64,000 bases of DNA from Zelonia costaricensis. Its lineage: Eukaryota; Euglenozoa; Kinetoplastea; Trypanosomatida; Trypanosomatidae. A program made the position numbers and the translations under genes. Shown here piece after piece: positions 32,397-43,603 of the stretch. How positions within the stretch are numbered: the first letter of the stretch is position 1; the number at the start of each line of letters is the position of its first letter. Under the pieces are notes generated by a model. The model ran no database searches, was not told the origin of the DNA, and worked only from the letters and a program-made list of their open reading frames with translations. The DNA lies in the NCBI GenBank assembly GCA_030849075.1, contig JASAOO010003451.1, forward strand, positions 1 through 64,000, in the 5' to 3' direction.

Positions 32397-34184
32397 CTAC
32401 GCGTCGACCAGCTCCATCCAAATACGCGCGCGGAACGTCTTGTACAGGTGCCGCACGAGCTCGCGGAAGTCCATGCGCTGCTGCGCCTCGTAGAAAAAGG
32501 TGAGCTTCTTTTTGTCGAACTGGTACTCGGCATCGACAATGACCATCGGCAGCGAGTGGTCCAGCACCAGCTGCGCACACACGTCGATGGCGCGACGCTC
32601 GAGCTCCGCCTGCGTGCCCAGCAGCTGCTGGACGTCCGTCTCCGTCGCGAGCCGCAAGACGGTGCCGTTGCCCACGCCGAGGTTGCGCGGCAGCTTGCTG
32701 TCGGTCAGCCCGACACCCACCACGCGGCGCTTGCGTCCGCCCGGCGTCGACTTGTCCGTTGCCCCGCCGCCATTGCCGTCAGAGGCGACCTCGCACCAAA
32801 CATACACCACCACGCCGAGGTCCTCGCCGCGGTCGCCGCCGACGACGACGTAGCTGCCCGGCGCCACGTACTGGTGCGACTCGTACTGCAGCACGCGCTT
32901 CCGCTTGAACTCCACCAGCACCTCGCACGGGCTGCGCGGGTCGATACCCAGTCGCTCCGGCGTGTCCGGCGAGCCGCCCGCGACCTTCACCACCTTCGGC
33001 CGTCCCCGCTCGTACGCAGAGCGCACGCTCGTCGTCAAGTGCTGGTCGTGCAGCGCGCGCAGCGTGTCGACCGGGATGCTGTTCCGTGCAACGGTGCCGC
33101 CGCCAAAGCCGTTCGCCTCTGGCGAGTGGTCGCCGCTGTGGTCCTGGTGGCGCTCGTAGGGCGATGACTGTGCCTGGCGGGTTTGCGCGGTCGAGAAGGC
33201 GTGGAGAGGGCTTTCGGTGTACTCCACCGGGCTCTGCGAGGACTCCTCCGGCCCGCTCCCGCCAGTGAGCTGCTCGTAGAGCGAGTCGAAGTTGAAAGCG
33301 GAGGCCGCCGTCGTGTTTGCCGGGGCGGAGGACATGTGGAAGCGCTCGATGAGGTCCTCCAGCGACAGCTTCTGCGTGGCCTGCGGCGAGGCCATGAGGG
33401 AGTCGTGCTGGCTGCGGTTGCTGTTCCGGTTAGGTGCCGTGGAGAAGTACTCGCCGCTGACGCCGTCGTCGAGCGCGGCGAGAGTGCTCAGCGCCGCTGG
33501 CAGGTGTGACTGCGGCATGCTCGGGCTCTTGCTCGCCGGCTGAGAGAGCGCCAGCTGCTTGTTCGGTGGTGTGACGGCGTCCGTCTTGAAGGCGCGCAAG
33601 CCACCCGCACCGACGCCACCGCTAGCGCTGCCGCTGCTCGTCCCCGCCGTAAACTTGGTGCCGTTCAGTGCGCTGCTCAAGTAGCCGCCGATGCCGCCGT
33701 TGTTGCGGGCGTTTTCGGAGAGGGCGTCCGCCATGGACAGCGAGGCCGTCTGGCCGTTGAGACTGCTCATGAGGGAGCGGGTGGCGACGCCCGGGTTGGA
33801 GCGGAGCGGGGTGGCGTTCATGGCGTTGGCGGCGCTGGGCGTCATGGCGGCGTTGCCCACCACGCCGGTGTTGGACGTGGGCAGCCCCATCAAGTCAGCG
33901 TTCGGCATGCTGTGCACGGTGGAGAAGGGCGACGCGTTCATGCTGCTGTAGCCGCCGTTGGCCGAGTGCAGCGGACTGAGCTGCTGCTGTTGCTGCTGAT
34001 GCTGCTGCTGCTGCACGCGCATTCGGAGTTGCTCGATGCGGCTGTTCAGCTCCGCGTACGAAAGCTGCAGCGTCTTCTGCTGCTGCGCAAAGAAGTCGTC
34101 GGCGTCTATAACGAGCCGACGCACCACGCTCGCGAGCTGTTCGCGCTCCATGGACTGGTGAGACATGTTCGATAGCGGCATCAT
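32397..34184 (-). CDS. PSP1-domain RNA-binding-type protein (RBP45/RBP33-like)
   Basis: A 595-residue protein whose last 176 residues (from about 420) form a PSP1 C-terminal domain: VEFKRKRVLQYES, then GSYVVVGGDRGEDLGVVVYV, and a final block DHSLPMVIVDAEYQFDKKKLTF and FRELVRHLYKTFRARIWMELV. In Crithidia, PSP1-domain proteins RBP33 and RBP45 are subunits of a complex that binds cycling-sequence elements in S-phase mRNAs, so a role in mRNA regulation is likely. The N-terminal part is disordered, with a short coiled coil and poly-Gln (about 50-69), then Ser/Ala/Asn-rich sequence. Two ATGs stand together at the start (34184 and 34181). A T-tract/AG lies upstream at 34214. Confidence 0.8.
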   Translation of the reverse strand: MMPLSNMSHQSMEREQLASVVRRLVIDADDFFAQQQKTLQLSYAELNSRIEQLRMRVQQQQHQQQQQQLSPLHSANGGYSSMNASPFSTVHSMPNADLMGLPTSNTGVVGNAAMTPSAANAMNATPLRSNPGVATRSLMSSLNGQTASLSMADALSENARNNGGIGGYLSSALNGTKFTAGTSSGSASGGVGAGGLRAFKTDAVTPPNKQLALSQPASKSPSMPQSHLPAALSTLAALDDGVSGEYFSTAPNRNSNRSQHDSLMASPQATQKLSLEDLIERFHMSSAPANTTAASAFNFDSLYEQLTGGSGPEESSQSPVEYTESPLHAFSTAQTRQAQSSPYERHQDHSGDHSPEANGFGGGTVARNSIPVDTLRALHDQHLTTSVRSAYERGRPKVVKVAGGSPDTPERLGIDPRSPCEVLVEFKRKRVLQYESHQYVAPGSYVVVGGDRGEDLGVVVYVWCEVASDGNGGGATDKSTPGGRKRRVVGVGLTDSKLPRNLGVGNGTVLRLATETDVQQLLGTQAELERRAIDVCAQLVLDHSLPMVIVDAEYQFDKKKLTFFYEAQQRMDFRELVRHLYKTFRARIWMELVDA

Positions 34185-34213
34185 GCAAATGAGTGGCAGT
34201 CAAACGGGTGCAC

Positions 34214-34233
34214 CTCACGAAAAAAAAAAAAAG
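34214..34233 (-). promoter_or_regulatory. Putative trans-splice acceptor of the PSP1-domain gene
   Basis: A run of about twelve T on the minus strand is followed by CGTGAG, with AG at 34215-34214, about 30 bases upstream of the first ATG. Confidence 0.5.
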
Positions 34234-36129
34234 CCCGGGAGCACGAGACGCGCGAAAACAAACAACCCGAGTGTGTCGGCCAGCACAAGCAAAGCAGAAG
34301 AACAAAGCGCTGAGCACAAACAGTGGAGCTTGGAGAAACAGAGCAGCCACCTTATCAGTCCGACAGCACACGGCACAAAACTGACTGTACCCTTATTTGT
34401 TCAAACTCCTTACTTTTCCTCGGTCAGCTTTTCTTGCTCTTTTCTTTAGAGCTCCGGTATGGTGGCTGGTCAGTGTCTCTGTGCCTCCTTCCGTCGGTCG
34501 CAGTGGTTTTCTTTTTCTTCTTTTCTCAGCCCCTCTGTGACTGAAGAAAAAGCAGATAGATCCGGGGAGGGGGTGCCAATTCTGGAGGAGTGAAGGAGGT
34601 AAGGGCGGGAGAAGTGCCTGTTCTGTGCTATGGAAAGGGAGAAGAAGGTGGAAATCTAGACGCGAAACTCAATCGCCTCCGCAATAAAAGACAACAACAA
34701 CAAAAAAAAAAAGGCGTGCCTCGCACCGGCAACACTTGGCAATCACTTTTGACTGTGCTCTCGCGTAGTCTCCTTGCTGTTCTTCTTTTCCTGTTGGATT
34801 TCCCGTCGGCGCAGTCTCTTGCCCGTCTCGCAGAACGCACTCGCTCCCCTCGACAGTCCGCGGGTTGTGGCCTGCACCGAAGGCAAGCAGTTCTAGCGCG
34901 CCAAGAACAGAAGTGAGCGGGGGGGAGGGTGAGCGAAATGCACGTAAGCCTCGCAGACAAGAGCGGCAGAAGCGGCACCTACAACAACAACAAAAACGGG
35001 ATTCACAGCGGATGCACTGTGCGAAACGGTCTGTGAGAAGCGAAGACAGAGGGACAGAGAGGAAGAGAGGTTGGCGTATGTGTGTGTGTGTGTTTGTGTG
35101 TGCCGTCTAGGGTGTGAGAAGTAGAGAGGAGGGGGTAAGGTGATGGAGAAGTACCGGAAGGGTGGGTGGGAGGGAGTGGGCGATACACGCGTTTCGTCGC
35201 CCACCTGCGTGCTAGCCAGAGAGAGGGGGAGAGAGTGAGGAGGGACGCAGACGAAACACCTGGAGAGGAAGGAAGAAAAAGAAAAAGAAAAAAAGCACAA
35301 CGTGGGGTGAAGGAAGAAAGATGTACGAGCGCTGCAGGCTCGTCCGTGCAAATGTGTGACCTTGAGTTCTGACCGTCCTTATTTCTTTCTTCTTTTTTTG
35401 TTGTTGTAGCTGCGATATCTACTTGACAAGTGCGAGTGGCGGTGACGCGCGTCGCTTGGAAACAGCACAGTGCGTGGAAGCCCAAAAACCGGCGCGATGA
35501 GAGACGCACGACGACGTTTGGTCGTGGGTCTGCCGTGGCAGCGGGTCGCGTCGCGTCTAAAGCACCTGTGGAACTTCACGTGTGTCCCAGCAACTCGCAC
35601 GTCTATCCGCAACACCTATACCGAACAGAGCAACGCACCGCGGTGGCAACCCACAGTCAGCACTCCTACAGGCAGTGACTTCTTCTGCAGACAACGGCAG
35701 CGAGGCAGAGAAACAAGAAAAACAAAAAAATGCGCGCGCGGTACCGTAGCGATGACCAAGACAAACCAGACAAGCAAAACAGAGATCAGGAGCTGCAGCA
35801 CGTGTAATTGCGCAGTGTGCAAGCAGAGGTGCAAGGGTGAGGAAGTGGTGGTGGAGTGGGGGCGTCGCAATACAGGAGGGGGAGGGGGCGACACACACGC
35901 GCACGCACGTGTGTTGTGCGAAAAGGTGAGGCAGAGGTTTCGAGAAAACCAAAAGTGCGGAGTGGATGAGCGACAGTAGAGATGAGATGCAAAGCACACG
36001 TGAAGTGGGACACTAGGGGAGACGAAGAGACAAGCCACCGCAATGCGGAGCAGAACGAGATGTCCGCTTTTGAAGTCACAAGCTGGTCGCGTGTCCAGAA
36101 GCGGGTGCCATGTTCTCCGTTTTGGCCTC

Positions 36130-36444
36130 TCGAGACTGCCGAGGTCGAGCGCATGAGTACAAGTCGACCCCGCGACGGCGTGGTGCACCGCGTTTGGCCC
36201 GAGTGCGGTGCGGTACAGGCGCGGCAAAAGGCGCTCAAAGCCGTGCGCCACGCCGCCCAACGCTGACTTCTCCTCCGAGGCGCGCGGCAATCATGAACGC
36301 CGCCGTCAGGCATCCAGCGCCCGCATACATGGAGACGCCGCTCCCGAAACCTGCGTGGGAGAGGGCGTATTCGTGGGCCGCGTTACACCCCACTTTTGTC
36401 GCCTGAGTCACTTCGTGGTGTTTCGCTCGTTTTCTGTCGACCAT
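36130..36444 (-). pseudogene. Possible frameshifted small gene with a Gly/Ala-rich membrane segment
   Basis: An ATG at 36444 opens a 69-codon frame (stop 36235) with good codon bias after its first 15 codons, including HEYALSHAGFGSGVSMYAG and the hydrophobic AGCLTAAFMIAARLGG. Near 36280 the coding-like signal appears to move to a neighbouring frame, which continues ALGGVAHGFERLLPRLYR and NAVHHAVAGSTCTHAL down to about 36130. The two parts together would make a small membrane protein of roughly 100 residues or more. The Gly-rich pattern is vaguely like Tim17/OEP16-type proteins, but this is a guess. Either a pseudogene, or a real gene with an assembly indel. Confidence 0.35.
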
Positions 36445-38106
36445 ATTCGGGTATGTAGGCGTGTGCGCGCGTTCACTGGAGAACGAGAAGGAGGCGTGAA
36501 CACAAAGCCCACACAGGCAAAGACACATACACAAGCAACGTGCGCGGCAGACAAAGGAGCAAACGACGTCGGCGGATGCTCTTCTACGAGTCCACTCCCT
36601 CTTGCCGCACCAGACCGTGGAAGGTGCAGAACCTAGCGGGAGAAGCTGCCTCGTGGAAGGGCAGAGGACGACGATCCACGCAGCGGAACGTCTATCCAGC
36701 CGAACCCATCCACGCACAACAAACACGTACCTCCGCAGCTTCTGCCCAGCTCGCCCACCGACCCTACTCACATGGATCTCCCACCTCCTGCTTCACCAGT
36801 GCTGTGCATCTGCGCCAGCATGGCAGCTGCCGCGTCTCGCTGCTTGGACTGCCCTGTTGCCCGCAAGGAGGGTCGCACACCTGGCGGTGCACATCTCATA
36901 CCACCCGCACGCCCGTTCAGGCGAGCCGCAAGCACACCCGTGGAAGTGCAAGCGCCGACAGGCCCGAGCACACACGCACTCACACACAAACAGACACCTG
37001 CGTAGCCGAGACCGTGGCGCACCGCAGCGGAAAAGAAGAGAAGAACAAAAAAAAGGTCGAGTGAACGGCAGACTTTACACGCATCTGGCAACATCAAAGA
37101 CAACAACACACGAGCAACAAGAAGGCTTCCGCCAGTGAAACAGAGCCAAGAAGGAGATGGGGAGGTGAAGGGAGGGGAGGGTAACGCGGCGCAGCGGGAC
37201 AGAGGCATCATCCCCCATTCGCAGAGGAGCTTCGGAAAGGGGGGGGTGGTGAAAAAGGGCGGGAGTGAGGGCAGGGAGCACGAGGCACATAGGAATGCAA
37301 CTATTGTCCAACCTCCGCTAAGGGGTCGGGAAACGAGATGTGAAAGAGCAAGCGACCGTGAGAGAGTCACGGAGGTCACGTGGGGAACGGAAAAGGAAGA
37401 AAAAGGGTCGGCGGATCGTACACGTACCAGCGCAGGTAACCTCCGCGAAGGCAGGGAGCGGGGAAGAGCAACATGGAGTCACACATGAAGCTGGCAGGAG
37501 AAGAGGAGTACGAAGCACATCCACAGACCCACTCGTGTGAAGGGGTCACCTCTGTACGCAACGTACACACACCGCCGCGAACACGGAGAGAGAGGAAAAG
37601 CAAGACGCAACCAAAATTACGAGAAGAGGGACACCGAAGCGCAGCACTCCACCACGGCCCTCTGCAAACCCGAACAAAAATGAGGCAAGAGGCGAACAGG
37701 CAGCGGCAGTGGCGCCAGAGCCGACGACACATCACCTCCTGTGTGTGTGTGTGTATTTTTATTCACGCACACACACGAAAAACACCTTCCAGCGAAGATG
37801 GCAACACTGCACTCCTACACTCGCACAGAGAGAGAGAGAGCATTGCGCTTGCCAACGGAGTTGTGACGGAGCTGTCGAGGGGAGCGTACATGCGCGTACA
37901 CACGGATTGCGGACGTGCACGTGGTGCAAGGAAGGCGATGAGACAAAGACAATGGGGCGTCAACGAGAGCGCGGCCGCCGTCAGCGCCACGTCAACCGGC
38001 GTGCTGTCCGGTGCCGCGAAGAAGTGCGGCGGCGAGCCTCTCCCCCCCCCACCCTCCCCCACTCCTTCCCTCCGCCTAGTTCCGTCGCCGCTCGCTGCCT
38101 CTGGCA

Positions 38107-39120
38107 CTAATCCGTCAGCTGCGAAACCTTCAGTGCGTACTCGATCCGCTCCGCCTCGGACATCTGATCCAGCGGCTTCGTCAGCGGCACCAGGTCGCGC
38201 AGACGCACCGGGTTTTGGCTCTGCAGCTGTGCGCGCAGTCCGAGGTACGGGTTAGACTGGCGTTCACGGGCGGTGGAGCTGGGTAGGTGCGCACTCACCG
38301 GCTGAAGGCCGAGGGCGCGGCACATTTCGTTGCACTCATGCTTCTCGACCCACTTGTCGATGCCCTCCTGACCCATGTTGCCCATCCCAAGTCCCTTGCC
38401 GTCCTCCGTGTGGATCTGCGGGTCTGTCAGAAAGTCGTTGACGCCCTGCAGATCGCACAGCAGCATCGAGCCGCCACTCTCCACCAGCGTGAAGTGCGAG
38501 AAGGCCTCGGCCGCCTCGAAGATCTCCGTGCGCCGCTTCGCTTGCGTCGACGTCAGCGCCGCCTTCTTGTCATCGCGGTAGGTCTCGCCGTAGTTGCTGT
38601 TGTACTTGGTGAAGCGGCCGTTTAGCATTGGCTCCATCACGAACATGACCTCACGTGTGTCCTGCGTCTTGTAGGAGAAGAAGCCTGTGCGCTTCTCCTG
38701 GTACGGCTCCGGGATGTTGCGGCGTGGAATGCGGACTACATAGCACTGCAGGAAAGAGATGTTCGGCTTGTGAGCAGCGGTCAGGTGAATGCGGTTGAAG
38801 TTGTTTGCAAACTCCTCGCACATGCACTGCGCCTCGCCCTCGTTGAAGTAGTCCTTCTCTACCACGTCGCTGATGTTGCGGCGGAACATCTTGGCCACCA
38901 TCGGCGTGCCGGCGCCCTCCTCATCAACGTCCTCGACCTCGTAGCAGACGCGCATACCGCCGTGGCCGATGCCCTTGTGCGGACGCGGAATTCGGATGAG
39001 GCAGTCGATCTCTTTCCACACGTACGAGCGGAGATCGAAGATGTACTTCTTTGCAGGACACACCACCGGCGGCTCCTCCTCCGTCCGCGCCGCGTCACGG
39101 GCAGTAGCAGCAGCAGCCAT
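38107..39120 (-). CDS. Alpha-kinase (MHCK/eEF2K family), single domain
   Basis: A 337-residue atypical serine/threonine kinase, essentially one alpha-kinase domain (about 25-275) plus a short tail. All hallmark residues are present: Lys77 in MVAKMFRR (ATP), Glu163 in VMEP (hinge), Asp223 and Gln225 in CDLQGV (catalytic loop), Asp233 in LTDPQ, the Gly-rich loop GKGLGMGNMG (241-250), and zinc ligands His209, His261, Cys263 and Cys267 (H-x-C-x3-C). It should be active; the substrate is unknown. The tail PLTKPLDQMSEAERIEYAL recurs in the kinase gene at 53.6 kb. ATG 39120. Confidence 0.93.
   Translation of the reverse strand: MAAAATARDAARTEEEPPVVCPAKKYIFDLRSYVWKEIDCLIRIPRPHKGIGHGGMRVCYEVEDVDEEGAGTPMVAKMFRRNISDVVEKDYFNEGEAQCMCEEFANNFNRIHLTAAHKPNISFLQCYVVRIPRRNIPEPYQEKRTGFFSYKTQDTREVMFVMEPMLNGRFTKYNSNYGETYRDDKKAALTSTQAKRRTEIFEAAEAFSHFTLVESGGSMLLCDLQGVNDFLTDPQIHTEDGKGLGMGNMGQEGIDKWVEKHECNEMCRALGLQPVSAHLPSSTARERQSNPYLGLRAQLQSQNPVRLRDLVPLTKPLDQMSEAERIEYALKVSQLTD
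38350..38459 (-). repeat. 110-bp block identical to 53885-53994
   Basis: Inside the first alpha-kinase gene, over the catalytic loop and Gly-rich loop codons. Base-for-base identical to 53885-53994 in the third alpha-kinase gene, synonymous positions included, with clear divergence on both sides. Direct paralogous repeat, probably a gene conversion tract. Confidence 0.9.
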
Positions 39121-39167
39121 TTTTGGTGCACTGCACTACGCTTGTATTGTGTGTTGCTATACGGTGT

Positions 39168-39190
39168 CTCGTTACAGGGAAAAAAAAAAG
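39168..39190 (-). promoter_or_regulatory. Putative trans-splice acceptor of the first alpha-kinase gene
   Basis: Ten T followed by CCCTGTAACGAG on the minus strand; AG at 39169-39168, about 48 bases before the ATG. Confidence 0.45.
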
Positions 39191-39883
39191 CAGCAGCGCA
39201 GCCTCCTCTATCGCGATCGCAGGCTTCTGCGTATAGATGGGAGAGTGCCGCGACTTGCTTGCAGTGGGTGGGGGAGGAGCGGAAAGCAGTAAAGAGACAC
39301 TGGAGCGACAACAAGGCTGTGTGTGCTGGTCAGCTGAGCTTTTGGTTCGCTGAGTGTGACTTCTCGTTTCTTCCTGTTCCGTTTCTCCGGTGTGCGAGAG
39401 GCTGGACTGGAGTGTCAACAAGCTAGCCGTCCGCGGCAGGCCCAACGAGCAAGCGGCCGACTTGAGGGGGAGACGTGCTTTGATGAAACTAGTGCCAAGG
39501 AAACTCACGAAAAGTAACCCAGCGACAGAGACGCAACGCAGCGGACGACTCAACGTAATCGTTCCACCAGTCGGAGCGAGAGCAAGCAAGGTAAGAGTGA
39601 ACGGACGCGCAAAAAAAACACAGAAAGGGGAAAGCTAGGCAATGGACGAGCCGAGCTGGTCGGAGCGAGGCACGCGAACGATGAGACGAGGGTGGTGTCG
39701 TGTGTGCCGAACCAGACGGAGTTAGAGAGAGGGAGAAGAGCAGAGGATGAAGGGCGGCGGAGCAGTCAACAAGGCTCGTGTGGGAGCGTGCTATGTGCTA
39801 TGTGCTGTGTGTCGGTGTAGGCGTGCAAGGTGACAATCAAGATTGAAGCCGTGATGCGGACAGAGAGTGCCGTGGCGCGCGCG

Positions 39884-40315
39884 TCAGGTGGGGGTATTGC
39901 ACGCGTGTTGACCAGTCATGGTCGGCGTATCAGTACGTAACGGAGAGGGAAAGAGGGGTGCAGAAGAAAGGTCCAGGGGGAGAGTAGCATGGGCGTCGCC
40001 GGAGACGCGGCCTGCGACTAGTTCTCCCTTTTTCGCTTGTTGTCTGTCCGCGTGCCCCTGAGCGCAGGCAGATGGCGCCTCATAGCACGGTGTGTGCTCG
40101 CGAACATGGTGGTTGCGAGGATGCCCCTCCCCTCCCCATTTCCCAGCACTGACAACGTGACAGCCAAAGCAGACGCCCTCAAAACTCGGTGGCGTAGAAG
40201 GGTGTCGTGCGTGAGAAGAGCGAGCTGCAAGAGCGGGCCCGCAGGCGTTGTCGGCCCACCGCACGCGTCGCGGGGCGCCTTTCTTGAGCCGCTCCGCGGC
40301 AATTGGGCTGAACAT
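39884..40315 (-). CDS. Weak small ORF with RVRW motif
   Basis: From ATG 40315 the frame gives 143 residues beginning MFSPIAAERLKKGAPRRVRW. The first 34 codons have typical coding bias and the same bias runs about 20 codons upstream of the ATG (KYLCKLLVARLG) without an ATG. The rest is less convincing and rich in His, Pro and Ser. RVRWADN resembles the RVxF/W dock for protein phosphatase 1, which is suggestive only. It could be a real small gene, the remnant of a longer one, or chance. Confidence 0.28.
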   Translation of the reverse strand: MFSPIAAERLKKGAPRRVRWADNACGPALAARSSHARHPSTPPSFEGVCFGCHVVSAGKWGGEGHPRNHHVREHTPCYEAPSACAQGHADRQQAKKGELVAGRVSGDAHATLPLDLSSAPLFPSPLRTDTPTMTGQHACNTPT

Positions 40316-40529
40316 CGCCTGTGTTGCAGACAATACACAACCCAAGCGTGCCACCAGTAGCTTGCACAGATACTTGCGCCCGCATCTTGATGTGCGCCAG
40401 GCCGCAGAAACTCTGGGTTTTGTGTCTCTTTCTTTGTAGGCCTCTTGGCCCCTTCGAAAGAGCCGCCCCACGGGGCACTCATTGCAACGTCAACCCGCGA
40501 AGAGACGCGGAAGGAGAGATGATGCACAC

Positions 40530-40660
40530 AAGCACACACACACACACACATACACACACAATGCGAGAGGAGGAAGCACGACCAACACGCCACGCACACA
40601 TTCGCGTACACCACACAAGCGCACGCACACCCATACACACACACACACACACTCACACTT
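40530..40660. repeat. Two adjacent CA microsatellite arrays
   Basis: CA-rich runs at about 40530-40565 and 40615-40660 separated by unrelated sequence; GT-rich in transcript orientation. Confidence 0.8.
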
Positions 40661-43603
40661 ACTGGCAGTGTTGCATGACTGCGAAAAAAGAGAAGAGAAA
40701 AACAGACAACCTGACGAGGGGGACGAGGCAGCTCAGCACGCCGAGAGGCAAAACGAGAGAAAAAAATGGGGACCGGAGCCGACGACGTTTGCGCGCTCGC
40801 ACACACCTGGAGGCTCAACTAACACCGCCGTAAAACCAGCCAGGAAAAAAAAAAGTGGTTAGAGGAACGCCTCACGGTGGAGACGGCTTCCACCAAAGTC
40901 AGGAGGAGCAGCAAGAGATAGAGATAAAGAAGAGGAGTAGCGTTCGATCCGTGAGGAAGAGCAAGCAAGGCATGCATAGCACGACAACTAAACCACCAAC
41001 AAGACACGCACGCCCAACACGAACACCGTCGACCTCACCAATGTACAGGCCCCGCCCGGCACCCCCCCCCCCTCAACCACCTCGTGAGACCGATGGAGGC
41101 ATCGGAGGAACGACGGGGGGCAGGGGGGGGATGGGGTCGGGAAGACGCAGGACAACAACAAAAAGACAACGCGCGAAGCAAAAAGAATGCAGAAATGGCG
41201 AACCACAGGAAAAATCAGCCGAAAGGGGGGCGAGGGAGGACAGAGGGGGGCTCGTGGGCAAAGCCGGAGGAGGGCGGAGGAGGGAGGCGAACCAAAGAGT
41301 GCTGGGACGACAACGGAGCAGGGCGGGAGGGAGAAACGGCCTTGGATACGAAAAATGGTCAGAGGAGAAGCAGAAAATGGACCACTGTGAAGGAAGAATA
41401 TGACGCGTGGGGGGGGGAGGCGGCGTTGTGTGGCGGGGGAGGGAGGGGGCACTGCTACCGACTACTACTCGCTGAGTCTGTCGCGCCAACCTTCCTCCAC
41501 TCCTCCCGCGGTCGCGGTTCAGAAGTGGAGTAGTTGAGGAGCTGGCTTTTCTTTTCTCTCGCTCCTCTGCCGCTCACCGGTTCACAGCAACGGCGTTCGA
41601 ATTGTGCGCCGTGAAAACGAACTGCGACAGCGTCACGTAGACAACCTCCCACAGCACGGCACACGCGGGAAGTCAAGCGAAGTAGTGAGAAGGTGGGCGT
41701 GGTGCCGGCAGTACACAGAGCCACCACGACGCTGGTCCACTACGGCCGGCCAAGGCTGAAGCGAAACGGCCGTGAGGCTCTACCAAAGCAACAGGCCCTC
41801 ATCTTTCTTTTTGCATGCGGACGCACCAGATCACAAACACACAAAGACACACACACCACACATACTGACGCGAAAATCAGCAAAAACCAAGTAGCGGGAG
41901 CTACTCGCTCACGCTCAGACGCAAAGAGAAAATGCACGCACGCCGGCAGCGACACACGTGAGCAGCAAGACACTGTCATTCAAACGCACACGCCCGCACA
42001 CATACGGACACGCACTCAATGAGAGGAACCCAATGAAGAGGAGAAGCATGCGTGGCACTCGGAGCGGCAGCGAGAATCAGAACACAAAAGCGCACGAAGA
42101 AAGCGAGAGAGAGAGAAAGAATGACGCACTCCACGCATCACGCGCAGCAGGAGTACAAAAAACACGGCGAGGAAAGAGAAAACCAGAAGAAGGTGGGCCA
42201 AAAAGCCACAAGAAAAAAAAGCCGAGGCTTCTATTCGAGGTGAAGAGGAACCGGAAAGAAAAAAGACAGAACGAAAGGGAATGCCCCGGAGCGCACGGTC
42301 GTGTGTGTCGGGGAGGACACGCGTGCCACCACAAGAGAGACAACCGAAGCTTGGTGAACAGAGTTCACTTCAACACAGCAGAGGACCTCCAGCACTACTC
42401 AGACAAAAGGAGAAAAACACACAGGAGAAGCGGATGGAAGCACCAGGGGCACACACTACGAGACAAACAAAGGTCAAAGAAGAGAGCAGCAGCCCAAAAC
42501 AGTGGCACGTTGCTGCGGTGCACGAGAGGCAGCTGGGTGACAGAGGAGCACAGCGCAAGGGAGAGAAACAGGTAGCAAAAAGGCAACAAAAGAAGTAAAA
42601 GTGGAGGCCCACACAGTGCCTCGATTTCCATTCAAGCACACCTCAGCGATACGGCGCTGTCTGCGGACGGTAGGCTCTGCCGGTGCGGCGAGTGGCACGC
42701 GGACAAAAAAAAAAAGCAGTCGACGCTCGTCGCGAGCGGCGCGTCGAGGCAATCGCAGGCCGTAACCAACAAAGAACACCTCTGAGTGCGTGTGTGTGTG
42801 TGTGCGTGTGTCTGTGCGTTTGGATGTGTTTGCGGGGGGGGGGGAGGGGTGAACGTAACAATGGTGTTTATCGGTGCAGTCGGCTGAGGTGCAGGAGCGA
42901 CGAGACAAGCCTCCGAGTCCATGTGAAGACAAAAACGCAAAAAAAGGGAAGCGTGAAGTACCCATTCAACGGGGAAAGAGAAAGAGAGAAAGCTAAAAAG
43001 TGAGGGAAGCGGAGTGCCGTGTTGGAAGCCAGGTCCAATCTGTGTCTTCTACCCGCAGCAGTCTCGCCGAAGCTCAGCTTCCAGCTCCGTGCAGGGTAGA
43101 GGAAGGCGGAAACGCGGCACTGCGTGTAAAACAAACTCGTTGCGTCAGGAGCAGAAACAAGCGTCAAAGCAAAGGCAGAAAGAAAAAAAAATGACGAAGC
43201 GAAGCGCAAAAGGAGACAATGGTGAAAGGAAGAAAAGAAAGAAGAACTGCAGAGCAGCGGGCAAACGACGCACACGTACACTCACAGGGAGAACGTGTCA
43301 TCAAGGAATAAGAAAGAGAAATGGAGGCGATGTCGGCGCAGTGTCATTGCTGCCGTGTACAATGGCGGAGCAGCTAGAGGAACACGGTATAAAGGAAAAA
43401 GAGAGATGGCAGGAAAAAGCGGCACAGCTTGGCAGCGGAGCCGTGCAGCACGAGAAAAGGAGCGTTGCCGTAGCACTGCCGTCATCTACTTACGCTCTCC
43501 TCCTCCCCCCAGTCTCCCCCCGGTACTTTCACGAGCACACGCGCCCACCAACACACCAATATCCGCACACACACACACACACCAGCGGACCACGAGCGCT
43601 GCG

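Larger units (their letters stand above)
34185..38106. other. 3.9-kb intergenic region between first alpha-kinase and PSP1 gene
   Basis: Besides the acceptor near 34214 and the candidate broken gene at 36130-36444, no gene is supported. There are AAC repeats near 34693-34705 and 34980-34995, GT repeats at about 35080-35102 and 37740-37753, and long purine-rich tracts. Confidence 0.5.
39121..43603. other. 4.5-kb intergenic region between first and second alpha-kinase genes
   Basis: Contains the acceptor near 39168, a weak candidate small gene at 39884-40315, two CA arrays at about 40530-40565 and 40615-40660, a GT repeat at about 42790-42815 with a G run after it, and a CA repeat at 43566-43583. 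Long purine-rich stretches fill about 41090-41450. Nothing else is supported. Confidence 0.5.

Noticed and set aside
40530..40660. Regularly spaced repeats resembling an array
   Set aside because: They are simple CA dinucleotide tracts, not spacer-separated CRISPR-type repeats.
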